Below, in pieces: positions 50,272 to 59,972 of a DNA stretch of 64,000 nucleotides. A program made the translations under genes and the position numbers. Origin of the DNA: Nothopassalora personata (taxonomy: Eukaryota; Ascomycota; Dothideomycetes; Mycosphaerellales; Mycosphaerellaceae); NCBI GenBank assembly GCA_033816765.1, contig CM066297.1, positions 1,172,573-1,236,572 on the forward strand. Direction: 5' to 3'. Each line of letters starts with the position of its first letter. Position 1 is the stretch's first letter. Below the pieces are notes generated by a model, which did no database searches, was not told the DNA's origin, and worked only from the letters and a program-made list of their open reading frames with translations.

Positions 50272-50570
50272 GGGACTGTTAGAGCGAGAGCATGGCCAGG
50301 TGCTGAAGGTAGAACTGAAGGATGGGACGAGGGAGCAGGTGCGAAGTGCAGATGCAGAAGGTACTGTATGGTAGCTACACACATAGAGAGAAGAGGGGCC
50401 GGGGGGGGGAGGCCGCGTATTTATTCCCCCGGCTGTGAACGTCCCGCAAATAGTCGCGCCCTATGACTCATTTGTTTGCCCATTCACCTGCCCATTCACT
50501 CCCACTCCCTGACCTAAAGTGCTTCTTGGCCCCTTTATGCTGCCTCACCTAGGCAGAGACCGTGACAGGG

Positions 50571-50710
50571 ACATTGTTACAAATTTGTCACAAACTTGTC
50601 ACGAATGGGGGGCATTGTGACAAATTTGTCATAGATTTGTCACAAATGAGGGGCATTTTCGCAAATTTGTCACAAATAAGGGGCATTGTCACAAGTTTGT
50701 CACAATTTCG
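50571..50710. repeat. 11-bp-periodic TTGTCACAAAT array, block 2, with about 30-bp higher-order unit
   Basis: The same core at 50574, 50585 and 50596; 50615, 50626 and 50637; 50667; 50686 and 50697, again mostly in 11-bp steps. A larger unit beginning GGGGCATT recurs near 50,609, 50,650 and 50,680, each time followed by one or two core copies, so the array has two levels of repetition. About 300 bp of unique sequence separates it from block 1. Confidence 0.85.
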
Positions 50711-50724
50711 GGGGGACGGGGGAT

Positions 50725-50739
50725 GGGGGGGGGGGGGGG
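50725..50739 (+). repeat. Homopolymer run of 15 G
   Basis: A G15 run directly after repeat block 2, preceded by further G tracts (GGGGGACGGGGGAT); together they could form a G-quadruplex. Confidence 0.9.
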
Positions 50740-51066
50740 CAGTAAAGGTCCCTCCCTCTAGGTGGCCTTCCAGCATTCGAGGCCTCTATGAAGGCCGGTC
50801 AGGATGCCGTGGCGCGTCCAGCGAAGAGCGAGAAAGATAAGAGCGCTTCGTGAGGGAAGCAGAGGTATTTTGATCGGTGCGAGCAAGGTGTGCCAACATG
50901 ATGGATGGGCTATGGAGATCATGACGAGAGAGAGGCACACGGGATGGAGTAATGCGAGAATACTCGTGGCTGCTATTGTGTGTATCTAACTTTCGGATGC
51001 GTGGCACTGAATGCGCGCCCAACTCAACTCGACACCACAACCACCAACGGCCAGGACTACGCGGCC

Positions 51067-51258
51067 ATGAGCAACGAAGAGGCCGATTCCTACGACTCCA
51101 AGCTGCCACTCTGCCTCTGCCGGGAGCCCTTCGACCCCGCGGACGAGGACCATGAGATGGTCGAGTGCGGCAAACAATGTTGCCTCGTTCAGTGGTCCCA
51201 CACCAGGTGTGTCGGGCTGAATGAGCTGCCAGCCGTTGACGAGGGCTGGCAGTGTCAG
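51067..51258 (+). CDS. PHD-finger mini-gene (first exon or fragment)
   Basis: Begins MSNEEADSYDSKLPLCLC and encodes most of a PHD zinc finger: LCLC, then VECGKQCC, LVQWSHTRC, VGLNELPAVDEGWQC. These supply seven of the eight metal ligands in C4HC3 order, with the conserved Trp two residues before a Cys. The last Cys should come after a GT-AG intron starting at 51259 (CAG|GTATCA). I could not identify an acceptor that continues sensibly; reading through gives a non-PHD tail to 51372. An upstream in-frame extension from 50980 is open but lacks an ATG. PHD fingers usually read histone H3 tails. This could be a short chromatin-reader gene or a fragment of a larger one; proximity to the repeat arrays is notable but unexplained. 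Confidence 0.5.
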
Positions 51259-53678
51259 GTATCAGGGACGATGCGTTTTGTACAGATAATGTGGGACATA
51301 GACTGCACCAATGCAAATAAGGTGAGAGAGCTTGTAAAGATTTCTCTCGGAATATTCTTCGAGCTGCGGTAACTGCCTGCGCCGAAGTGCCATCGCGATG
51401 AAAAGTGACACTGTGAGTGAGGATTTGTCGAGTTCAACGCGCATGATGAGGCTTGTTATGTGATGCAAAGGTAAACAGGTGTTCAGAAGAAATTTGCCAA
51501 AGTGTCTGCTCGTCCAGTCTGTGGATGGTCACTAGGGGCGAGAATCTGCCTGAGATCAGCCTCTGCTCAAGGCGGTAAACAGGGTCGGTCCCTGCTGCGC
51601 GTTCAGACATTGAGATCATTCCATGTTGTGGACTGTGCTGTGTGGTGCCCGCACTACATGTTGTGCGCTGACATCCTCCGTGCTCCTAAGGTACTCCGAT
51701 ATGGACACCTCGGAGCTATGGCAGTGGAAGTTGTGTATATCACCACATATGTGCACCGGTGGCGATAGGTACGGCTGCAATGTTAGTCTCAGCCTGACGT
51801 TGTCTGGCGTCGTGCTGTATCTTGTCTTGAACAGCACGAATCGCGCTCTGCCATCTGCAAAGATGAACCGTTGCCAAGCCCCATCTACGCATGCACGTCC
51901 TAACGTTCCAGAGTGAGGCAGAAGTTAATGATGACGTTCCAGGATCGGCGACAAGGCATAGCAATCTCGTCCTTGGCTATAACATGATCCGAAGGGTCAG
52001 CAGGTGAGGCGACGCCGCATCTTCGCAGCGATAGAGCATGTTTGTCGTGATCTTTCATGCAGCGACACGTGTGCTGCTGGTAACGAACGCGTCTACGCCG
52101 ACGTTCGGGATGAGGGGTGACTTTTTGCTGTGTTGTCTTGAAACGTCGACGCTGTACTCTTCGCCGGGCAGGACATCGATGTCAGTCCCAGTGATCTGGA
52201 GGTGCCACCGTCCCGGGTCGTAGAGCTAGAGCACGCCAGTCATTGCTCAATGTCAACGGTTTGGCCGTATCGACTGCATTGGGCATTGCCATTCTTTGCA
52301 CGTTATCCGATCGGGACGTCGTTCGTACTTATTCCCATGTAGCATTGTGATCGGGGCATGTGCTCAATACTTTGTGTTTATGTCGCCGGGATGATCAGCA
52401 CGAGCGAGATTTGCTTCCTGTATGAATGTTGGAACGCCACACCGCCGTTATGCCATTTTCTTGCTCTGAAGTTGGCAGATGAGAGGCGCAGCAGGGACGA
52501 TGCCTGACGCACGAGCTGAAAGTTGACCCCGAACTGCCGCCTACCGGCTCGAGCAGGAAGTGTCCGTTCTATTCTTCGAATGTGCTAGCACAGGGTGCGT
52601 GCGGGCGTGCTCATCAGGAGACGGGCAGCTTCCCGCGCATGTTTATTGCAGTATAGCACTTGCCTTTGCGGTCATGATGATGTGTGGCGTTGGCAGCTTC
52701 AGGCGCGGAAGAGACTTTGCGGCTTCGTGCGTCATGGCAACGGCGACCAAATTGCGCAACGACAGCGCCATCGACGCCCGTTGCAGACGCCGAGTGACGA
52801 AGCAAGACGCACGGCAGCTATTGCGTGGAAAACGCGGTGAAGTGGGTAGCAAGAGTTGCAGCCTGCAAGCGCGGCGGACGTCCACGGAAACGAAAGACGA
52901 AAAGTCGTGCCAGCCACCAGCCACCAGCCACCAGCCACGCAGCACTTTCCTCACAGGGCCGGCTGTTTCCTCACTTCGTCACTGGTCAGCCCACCCTCGA
53001 ACCTTGTCCACCACGCGAGAGTTTATTTGCCCGTTCGGGAGTGGATGTGGCTGTCGCGCTCCGGTTGAAACACGCCATCCTTGTAGGCCCCACTTGTCTG
53101 TTGATCGCCTGCAGGCCAGGATAGCCAAGTTTCGCGCATCGATACCCTCATCTCCCGCAGGCACATTATTATAGAGTAGGCCGCGACCACTTCTGATGGG
53201 TGTTTGTGCTGTTCTGCGTGGACCATTGTTTGCTTGCTGCTAACGTATACATTCTTTTGTACTAATCATCCACGACGTCCACCCGCTGGAATACCGTACA
53301 CACTGACTGCACCGCTGGGGTCCGTTGCTAGGTGGATAGACTCAGCCACTGTTCAAACGGCAGCTGTTTCGTACCCTCTGGTGGCTTGGGGCAACGAGTA
53401 CATGTGAAACCTGTGGCATTGCAACACACGCAGAAGAATATACGAAGCTGATTCGTCCTGGACGGTGCTGCCACGAAGTACCAGCGAAAGACTTTTCATC
53501 TTTCGTATCCTACGTACTGGATCTGCTGCTCGACTATCAGCGACAAAGGCCTAATGATGTTGGCTAGACGTACCTAATCAACACACATTCATTTGTTGTA
53601 CGATATGCAAGGCCCAACCGGGGAAAGGCTGTGCGACTGACATTTGACAGATCGATACCCACTACAAGTATATTCATA
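51259..53678. other. Intergenic region, about 2.4 kb, no supported gene
   Basis: Many overlapping frames on both strands (the longest 204 codons, 52560-53174, plus, GTG start) but no domain, signal peptide or consistent splice sites. It contains a short CCACCAG tandem repeat near 52909-52938. The last few hundred bases are probably the promoter and leader of the long gene that follows. Confidence 0.45.
52909..52938. repeat. Short tandem repeat, unit CCACCAG, about four copies
   Basis: Four near-perfect 7-bp units in non-coding sequence upstream of the long gene at 53679. Confidence 0.85.
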
Positions 53679-56600
53679 ATGCCTTCTATGGGCTTCCGCA
53701 GCAACAGACCTGCCCGACTGGAAAAGCGAGCCAATGCCAAATACGACGAACATGAAGATAGGAACCTGAAAAGCCCGAATCGGCAATCGATCCAGCAGCT
53801 CACACATCAGCAATTGGTCACACGTCAAAGGCAACTCCTACTCCGGCAAAACAGTGATCACTCTGCAGAGACAAAAGATGGCTCGCATAGCTTGACCAGA
53901 ACTGCATCGTCTCCGTACCTCCACAAGACGCTCGATCCCAAGGCGTCTTCGGCCTCGGTCAACACCATCGTCAACAGCATCGAGTCCAGGATCGAGCGAG
54001 TGGATGTCGAGAGAGCGATTGAGCTGCTGCAAGAGTTGAAGAAGAGTGCCACTGCAGAGGAACTGGTGGCTTTGCACAGAGCGTTATTGCCGGTGAAGGA
54101 GGACAAGCCAACTCAAGCTCCCCAGCTGCCGCCGATCGATGAGCTTGCCTACACTTCCATACCACAAGACCGGACACGATCTTCCATTCCGCCTGGCTTG
54201 GCGACGAGAAGCGGCAGCTACTCGGATCCACTACGAAAGCCTTCGGATCCTACAACCACCAAATCTGGCTCTGGAGATTGTAAAGACAGCTGGTTTCCTG
54301 ACTTCGACAAGCGGCGATCCCGCCCCGCGTCACCAGAACGGTTATCCACACCTCCGGAGCAGTCTTCGTATCACGCCGGAGCTTACCAGACTGGAACACT
54401 TCGCATCACCAACGGAGCAGCGTCGCCGGAGCCCAGCATCATTTCCAAATTGGCCATGGAGGTTGAGGAACACGAAGACCAATCTAAGCTGGATGTGCTG
54501 CCACCCAAGAAAGACCAGTCGCCTTTGAGGAAGCGGATTACCATGGCGGTCCTCAATCCACGAAAGGCCCCGGATGAAGCAGATCCATCCTCGTGGCAGA
54601 AACGCATGACCATGGCGGCCAGACCAGAAGAAAACAAGCAGAGCAAAGTGGCTCCTCCAGTGTTGCCCAAATTGGACTTTGCTCGTAGCAGAGACGATCT
54701 TGACATCATATCGCCGCGCTCCAGCATGATGGGTCAAAACACAAAGCCAACTCGCAGCTACCTACTGCCCATGCTTACAAGTCCGGACTTCACCAAGGAC
54801 CTTGAAGCACCTCAGGTCATCGAGCCTCGTGCGCAATCATTTGACTTCGGTGCCGGCGCACGTTGCAGTATCCGAAAAGAGCTTCAGCTGGATGTTCCAC
54901 TGCAACGCCACAGCATCCAGCATAATCCAAAAGAGACACCCGAGGACGTTCCCAGATTCCAGCAACGGTGGGATCATCGCGCTGCACATTTGTCCAATAG
55001 GAACACGAACGGCTGCGAGATCACCCCGGGCCCACATGAGGACAAGCGAGGCTTGCTGGACTCTGCCACGCGCTTGAGCACTGTCTGCGATCAGGACGAG
55101 GAGGAAGATGAGGGCGTTCCTGGTGTCCGCAACTCTCACGCTGACACTCTCAACAAACTGACCGGAGGCAGCGACCTCGGTCCCTGTGAGCAGGAAGTTG
55201 GCGTTGCGAGGTCCAGCGATGAGGTCGATCCGATCAATGAGTCGCCTTGTGCTCGACTAGGCACAGTCATACGAAAAGTGGACAGCGGCTATTGCTCAGA
55301 TGTCTCACAGAAAACACTGCCACAGCCACACACGAGCACTTGCCAACCTGGACGTGCTGCTGTCTCTGTCTCGCTAGCGACAACACAGCCAACATTGCCG
55401 TCTGTTGAACCTGCCGCGTGTACAGGAGCAACAGCAGACGCGAGCACGCCTCAGAAAAGCGAGCCTCTCGCCGAGATAGACAACTTGCTGACGTTTGACA
55501 AGATGGTTGGCTGTGGGCCACAGTCTGAGGCCACTATAAGTCCATCGCCACAAGAAGGCACCAAGAGATCGCCACTTTCGCTGTTCAGGTCGAGGGCCGT
55601 CAGAAGCAAGAGCTTTACAGTACTCAATGTGCAAAAAGGACCGGCGTCCCCAGAAGACATCAGCCGAAGCTCGACTTTCCAATCATCGGATGATTCGCGA
55701 CCGCCACCAAACAACAAGAAGAGCAAGAAGCTTCAGAAAGCGATGCCCGAAGGTGTCCGACACCAGAGGAAGAAGACCCTGGGGATCATCAAGGCCTCAC
55801 AAGGCGTGCAAACCGAGTCATCCGATGCCTCCAATGAGCAGTCTGACCCAGATGGCTTTATCGGATGTCAGCCGAAAGAAGAGACTGCCGAGCAATGCGC
55901 GGAGAGCACATCGCTGTTCTCGAGGAAGCGAGGCAAGAGCTTTGGTCGTAAGCGCAGTAAGACTGTCACTGATACTAGCAAAGAAGTATCGCCTCTGCCA
56001 TGGGGCGTCACCACACCTGTCCCCTCCGGCTCTGATCGCCATCGTAGGCGGAGCAAGAGTATTGCTAGTGTGCCTGTCGTCAGCGCGGCCCCCAAGCAGC
56101 CAAGCGCAGATGACACCACCGTCAAACAGCCACAAACCGACGATTTGAACACAACACCACGGAGGGACCTGCCAGTATCTACACATTCCGTCTTTGCGTC
56201 TGTTGCTCGAGCTCTCACGTCGCATCCCCCAGATGCCTCTCAGGATTTAAGCCGTAGTGCTGCGGCGACCAGGAGACAGCATAAACGCTACTACTCGATG
56301 CATCGTGCCAGCTCCGATGGTGCGAGCATCACTGGTGGCGGTCCAATACCGGGTGTGCCGAAGAGTCCAGATACTGCTGAAGATCCCAAGACCCAGGATC
56401 CCGCCGCGCCAGAAATGCCATCCGACGAAATCGAGGCTGCCATCGTCTCGGGTTGCGTGGCGGTGGGTTCTGGCGCATCCGTCGAAGATCGCTTCCCAGA
56501 TTGGGAAGGTAAGCCAGCTACGAACATCACTTCACAATCATCTTCATACTTGCAGCCCCCGTACACTCCCCAGTCGCGGAATAACGATGTGCCTGCATTG

Positions 56601-57857
56601 CCAGAGCTGCCCGCGGACATTGCCGCCAAGGTTGCGAAGGCAGACGAGATGATGGCAAAGAAGCTCAAGAATTCCTCTCCCATCGGCTCTGCCCGCAGCA
56701 GTATTGACCACAATGACGGCAAGAAGTTGAACTCTGCCAAGAAACGGTCTTCGCCAAAAGATCAACGAGCCAATGAAGCCAGACAAGCAGCGCTGGACAA
56801 GCTCACTGCTTCGTATGACAGGAAGTTCGACGAGCAGAAGGCCGACTTGTCTGTGAAAGAGCTCACGCTCAAGAAGCCGTCTGGCCACGTCGCGCGATGG
56901 AGTATTGACGGCAGTATCAAGCTACCACACCCTGAGGAACAGCCCACTCCTGCGTCGCCCACCCATGACTCCAAACATCCTGGCTGGCTCGGCTGGGAGA
57001 AACAGTCGTCCTTGTGGCGCGAGCGGCGGGAAGCGATGGCCGAACCGGTGACCTTTGAGCAGAACATGTCGGAGCTTGCCCAGACCGTACCTGCTTTTGA
57101 TGCGGATTCTCCTTCGATCGTAGTATCTCGCCACATCACACCGCCGACGGCCGAGGATGTGCACAACGCAGGTAATGGACCTAGGGGCGAGGAGTCGCCA
57201 ACCAACGACTTCGCCCAAGAGTACTCCGACTTGATCGTCAGCGACCAGGAGAACACTCCACCCAAGCCCAACATGCGCCGAGCAGACAGTGCGTATGCAA
57301 ACATGACCAGCGCGACTTTCATCACGGTGCAACCATCCTATGACGACCGATCCGCCAAGATGGACATTCCGCGCTCCCACACGGCTTTCTCGACTTCCTC
57401 CTGCACAACCACAACCACGAACGGCTCAACTGCATCTTGGGCAGGTAGTACCAAGCCGTCCGCAACCACCACCAGCAGTGTCAGTCCCCAGCTTCGCCAC
57501 GAGCGCACCAAATCCGGCCACTTCAAGGCTTTCCGCCCCACGGACGCCGCTCAGGCTGAAAGGTCTCGTGCGTTGAGCGTTGCACGCCGCTCAGCGTATC
57601 TGACGAGTACAGAGTCATTGGGTCATCTTCGAAACGAGTCCCTTGGCCTGCCAAAATCGCGATCGGATCTTCCTTCTCTGAAGAATAGCAATTCTGAGAG
57701 CGTCCTAGATCGCTACAGTGGCGGTCTTGGACATGGAGCCTTTGGTGGGAGTGCCGGGACGAGATCGAGCGTGGAGGAGAGAAATGGGAAGTGTGGAATG
57801 GGGGAGCAGTTTGGGTTGGATTTGAGTGATGTCCCCATGTTCTTGAGGAAGGTATAG
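53679..57857 (+). CDS. Large disordered conserved-type protein, 1392 aa
   Basis: Function not recognised. A single uninterrupted frame; the ATG at 53679 (MPSMGFRSNRPARLEKRANA) is the first in frame, and the basic N terminus looks conserved. Most of the protein is Ser/Pro/Thr/Lys-rich and likely disordered. A short predicted helix near residues 80-125 (SIESRIERVDVERAIELLQE then LKKSATAEELVALHRALLPV) is the best candidate for a folded or coiled-coil module. The motif KR-[IM]-TMA occurs twice (PLRKRITMAVL, SWQKRMTMAAR) about 20 residues apart. Several basic-Ser clusters (RKRGKSFGRKRSKTV, RHRRRSKSIAS) look like kinase or 14-3-3 sites. A second charged helix (KDQRANEARQAALDKLTASY) lies in the last third. 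A scaffold or polarity role would fit, but this is speculative. Confidence 0.75.
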   Translation: MPSMGFRSNRPARLEKRANAKYDEHEDRNLKSPNRQSIQQLTHQQLVTRQRQLLLRQNSDHSAETKDGSHSLTRTASSPYLHKTLDPKASSASVNTIVNSIESRIERVDVERAIELLQELKKSATAEELVALHRALLPVKEDKPTQAPQLPPIDELAYTSIPQDRTRSSIPPGLATRSGSYSDPLRKPSDPTTTKSGSGDCKDSWFPDFDKRRSRPASPERLSTPPEQSSYHAGAYQTGTLRITNGAASPEPSIISKLAMEVEEHEDQSKLDVLPPKKDQSPLRKRITMAVLNPRKAPDEADPSSWQKRMTMAARPEENKQSKVAPPVLPKLDFARSRDDLDIISPRSSMMGQNTKPTRSYLLPMLTSPDFTKDLEAPQVIEPRAQSFDFGAGARCSIRKELQLDVPLQRHSIQHNPKETPEDVPRFQQRWDHRAAHLSNRNTNGCEITPGPHEDKRGLLDSATRLSTVCDQDEEEDEGVPGVRNSHADTLNKLTGGSDLGPCEQEVGVARSSDEVDPINESPCARLGTVIRKVDSGYCSDVSQKTLPQPHTSTCQPGRAAVSVSLATTQPTLPSVEPAACTGATADASTPQKSEPLAEIDNLLTFDKMVGCGPQSEATISPSPQEGTKRSPLSLFRSRAVRSKSFTVLNVQKGPASPEDISRSSTFQSSDDSRPPPNNKKSKKLQKAMPEGVRHQRKKTLGIIKASQGVQTESSDASNEQSDPDGFIGCQPKEETAEQCAESTSLFSRKRGKSFGRKRSKTVTDTSKEVSPLPWGVTTPVPSGSDRHRRRSKSIASVPVVSAAPKQPSADDTTVKQPQTDDLNTTPRRDLPVSTHSVFASVARALTSHPPDASQDLSRSAAATRRQHKRYYSMHRASSDGASITGGGPIPGVPKSPDTAEDPKTQDPAAPEMPSDEIEAAIVSGCVAVGSGASVEDRFPDWEGKPATNITSQSSSYLQPPYTPQSRNNDVPALPELPADIAAKVAKADEMMAKKLKNSSPIGSARSSIDHNDGKKLNSAKKRSSPKDQRANEARQAALDKLTASYDRKFDEQKADLSVKELTLKKPSGHVARWSIDGSIKLPHPEEQPTPASPTHDSKHPGWLGWEKQSSLWRERREAMAEPVTFEQNMSELAQTVPAFDADSPSIVVSRHITPPTAEDVHNAGNGPRGEESPTNDFAQEYSDLIVSDQENTPPKPNMRRADSAYANMTSATFITVQPSYDDRSAKMDIPRSHTAFSTSSCTTTTTNGSTASWAGSTKPSATTTSSVSPQLRHERTKSGHFKAFRPTDAAQAERSRALSVARRSAYLTSTESLGHLRNESLGLPKSRSDLPSLKNSNSESVLDRYSGGLGHGAFGGSAGTRSSVEERNGKCGMGEQFGLDLSDVPMFLRKV

Positions 57858-58801
57858 AAGATGGGACGACTTTCCCTTTGTGCTCGTGGACTTTGATGAT
57901 TTTAGCAAGCCTGGAGTCGGTGGAATACAGGAGAAGGCGCGGATAGGATGAAGCGCTGGTTGTGTATATCGTAGAAACCACATGGGCGGCCGCTAGTGGC
58001 TGTTCGATATATTCATTGATAGGATCGAGTCCTCATGAAGTAATGTACTTTTCACTTCTTTGTTCCTTTTGTGAATCTGCCGCGACGCCTTAGCTTACTG
58101 CCACTGCTGGTGTAGCCATGGCACAGGCTTCTGACGTCAAATTGGACATTGCATCGTACGTTTGCACTGGGAAAACTTCAATGTTGACGTGACTGTCCAT
58201 GATTCTGGAGCCTCTTCCTCGGCCTTGAGTCTCCTTGGATCCGGGCGACCAATGCTTCGCAGATTCGCTTTCACACGTGAAGCTCTTCTCCTACAGCGAT
58301 GGATTCATGCCATGCCTTCAGAGCTGTTTGCCGATGTAGGTAGGGACAAGAAGCCATCGCGTGCAGCTTTGTTGAGGGGGTACCAGAGCACATGACTGAT
58401 TCAGTTACTCACACGGAGACTGTCGCAAACCTTGCTTGACGCCCGGCCTGTTGCGCAATAGCGCCCTCGTCCATGTATGTTGGCACGATCCAATCACTTC
58501 GTAGGTGAATGGCTCGGATCAAGCGATCTTGGTCAACGCTCTCAGAAGTGTTTGTCGGGTTCTGCTCGCTGAGGTTGAGACTGGAGCATTTAACGACATG
58601 CAACTGCAGTCGGACTGCGCTGACATAGACGAGGTGCTGGAGTACAGTCACTGAGTCAGGTGAAGACCGTGACTGGTGAGTATTGTGTAATCACTCATTT
58701 CGACTCAGTGGTCGAGTAAGTGGGATGCTGCATTGTCTTGATCCTGACACGAATGGATCTCTCGCATCTATTTCGCAGTTCCGCAACGAGATCCTTGACT
58801 T
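57858..58801. other. Convergent spacer, about 0.9 kb, no supported gene
   Basis: Short frames only (77-80 codons). Contains presumed terminators of the two flanking genes. Confidence 0.5.
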
Positions 58802-59615
58802 TCAACCCTTTAGCCAAGCCGGCCTGCAGAATTTCCGACTGTTCTTGAGTCCATAGTCGCCACCGGCTGAGCGTGTTGGTGAGGTCGCTGCCTCTCTGGT
58901 GTTCAATCGATTGAGAATGGATTTATTGGGGCGGCCAAGCATCTGAGCAATCTGGGAGACTTTCTCTCCCGAGTCGTGTAGTACTTTCAGGCGTAGAGAC
59001 TGCTGTTCGGTCAAGGGGTGACGAGGAGGCATGCGGATTACGGTTCCATGCTGCGACTCCCTGGGTACAGCCATGACATAATGGGCTCGTACCGCGTGAG
59101 GCGCTTGATTCAATCTGGCTCCTATTTCCTTCCACGACAATCCCAGCTTGTCGCGTATGTGTAGAAGCCTAGCTTTCTCTGAAGCTGGCCACCGCCGCCT
59201 TCTGAACTTTTCTTGTGGCACGCCACGAATAGATCGCAGACAGTTCCATCGTCGGCCGAGGCTGGATCTACTGCGCTGGGGCAGCCTTCCGACTATCTGG
59301 TCCCAAGTCTGTCGAACCTTGCGCCCTGCTCGAAGAATTTCATCCTCTTCGATCGTCCATCTTTGTCTGCGACAGTGGTCTGGTTTTAGCTTTCAGGACC
59401 ATTGAAATATGGATGTCGAAAATGCGATCTGGAAATTGTGTCTGCAGATTTTGGACGTGAGAGATGGGCTGGGTGTTGACAATCTTAGCGAGGCGCTGGT
59501 CTTCGTCCTCTGTCCAGACGCGGCCTTGTTCGTTGCGAAAGGCCTGAGAGAAGGTCCGATGTGGCACTGAAGAAAGGGCTGCTACGCATTTGAAAGAAGA
59601 GGTCCATGCGCGCAC
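58802..59615 (-). CDS. Multi-SANT/Myb-like protein with a frame break
   Basis: A likely DNA-binding protein. The 3' part, open from about 59395 to 58802, encodes at least two Myb/SANT-like repeats: RRQRWTIEEDEILRAGRKVR...WDQIVGRLPQRSRSSLGRRW, then RRRRWPASEKARLLHIRDKL...SWKEIGARLNQAPHAVRAHY. A third helix-turn-helix-like unit follows (LTEQQSLRLKVLHDSGEKVS-QIAQMLGRPNKSI). The 5' part, 59615 to about 59380, encodes another repeat start, GRVWTEDEDQRLAKIV, in a different frame. A 68-nt intron (GTCCAA...GAAAG) could join the two, but its donor is poor; otherwise there is an indel near 59,385. The 5' frame has no ATG (it opens with GTG at 59615 and extends to about 59660), so the true start is unresolved. 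Confidence 0.55.
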
Positions 59616-59972
59616 AGCAGTCGTTCGGAACGTAGAATCACCCTCGTGGCACTCCAGTTCTGTGACTCAACTCCATCGCCATGAAAGTGGTTGGGGGTGC
59701 AAATGGTGTAGACAAGAGGTTATTCCTTGCTCACCTGCTCATGAGCGTGGTATGTCGTTTTATGCCCCTGGAAGCTGGGCCTGCTCAATTAGAGCCCAGT
59801 GCTTGGTAGACGTTGCGTGAGTGCTCGCATTGACTGCGTGATGGTGTGTGTGACGGAAGAGAGAAAGATGGGACACAGGAGGTTTGGGGGAGCTCGGGGC
59901 TTGGCTTTTTGCCGAAAAATATCCACACGGCAATCGCAGGCGGATTCCATTGATTACTTTCGACATGACACG
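59616..59972. other. Divergent spacer, 357 nt
   Basis: Presumed promoters of the Myb-like gene and the amidohydrolase. The amidohydrolase frame is open from 59799 but its upstream part is not conserved-looking. Confidence 0.4.

Noticed and set aside
50104..50710. TTGTCACAAAT arrays considered as a CRISPR array
   Set aside because: Unit of 11 bp without unique spacers, no cas genes, and a eukaryotic context.
50786..51316. 176-codon minus-strand frame antisense to the PHD exon
   Set aside because: The plus strand carries a recognisable PHD zinc-ligand pattern; the antisense frame has none.
52560..53174. 204-codon plus-strand frame
   Set aside because: Starts only at GTG, Arg/Ser/Cys-rich without domain, crosses a simple repeat, and overlaps equally long frames on other strands.
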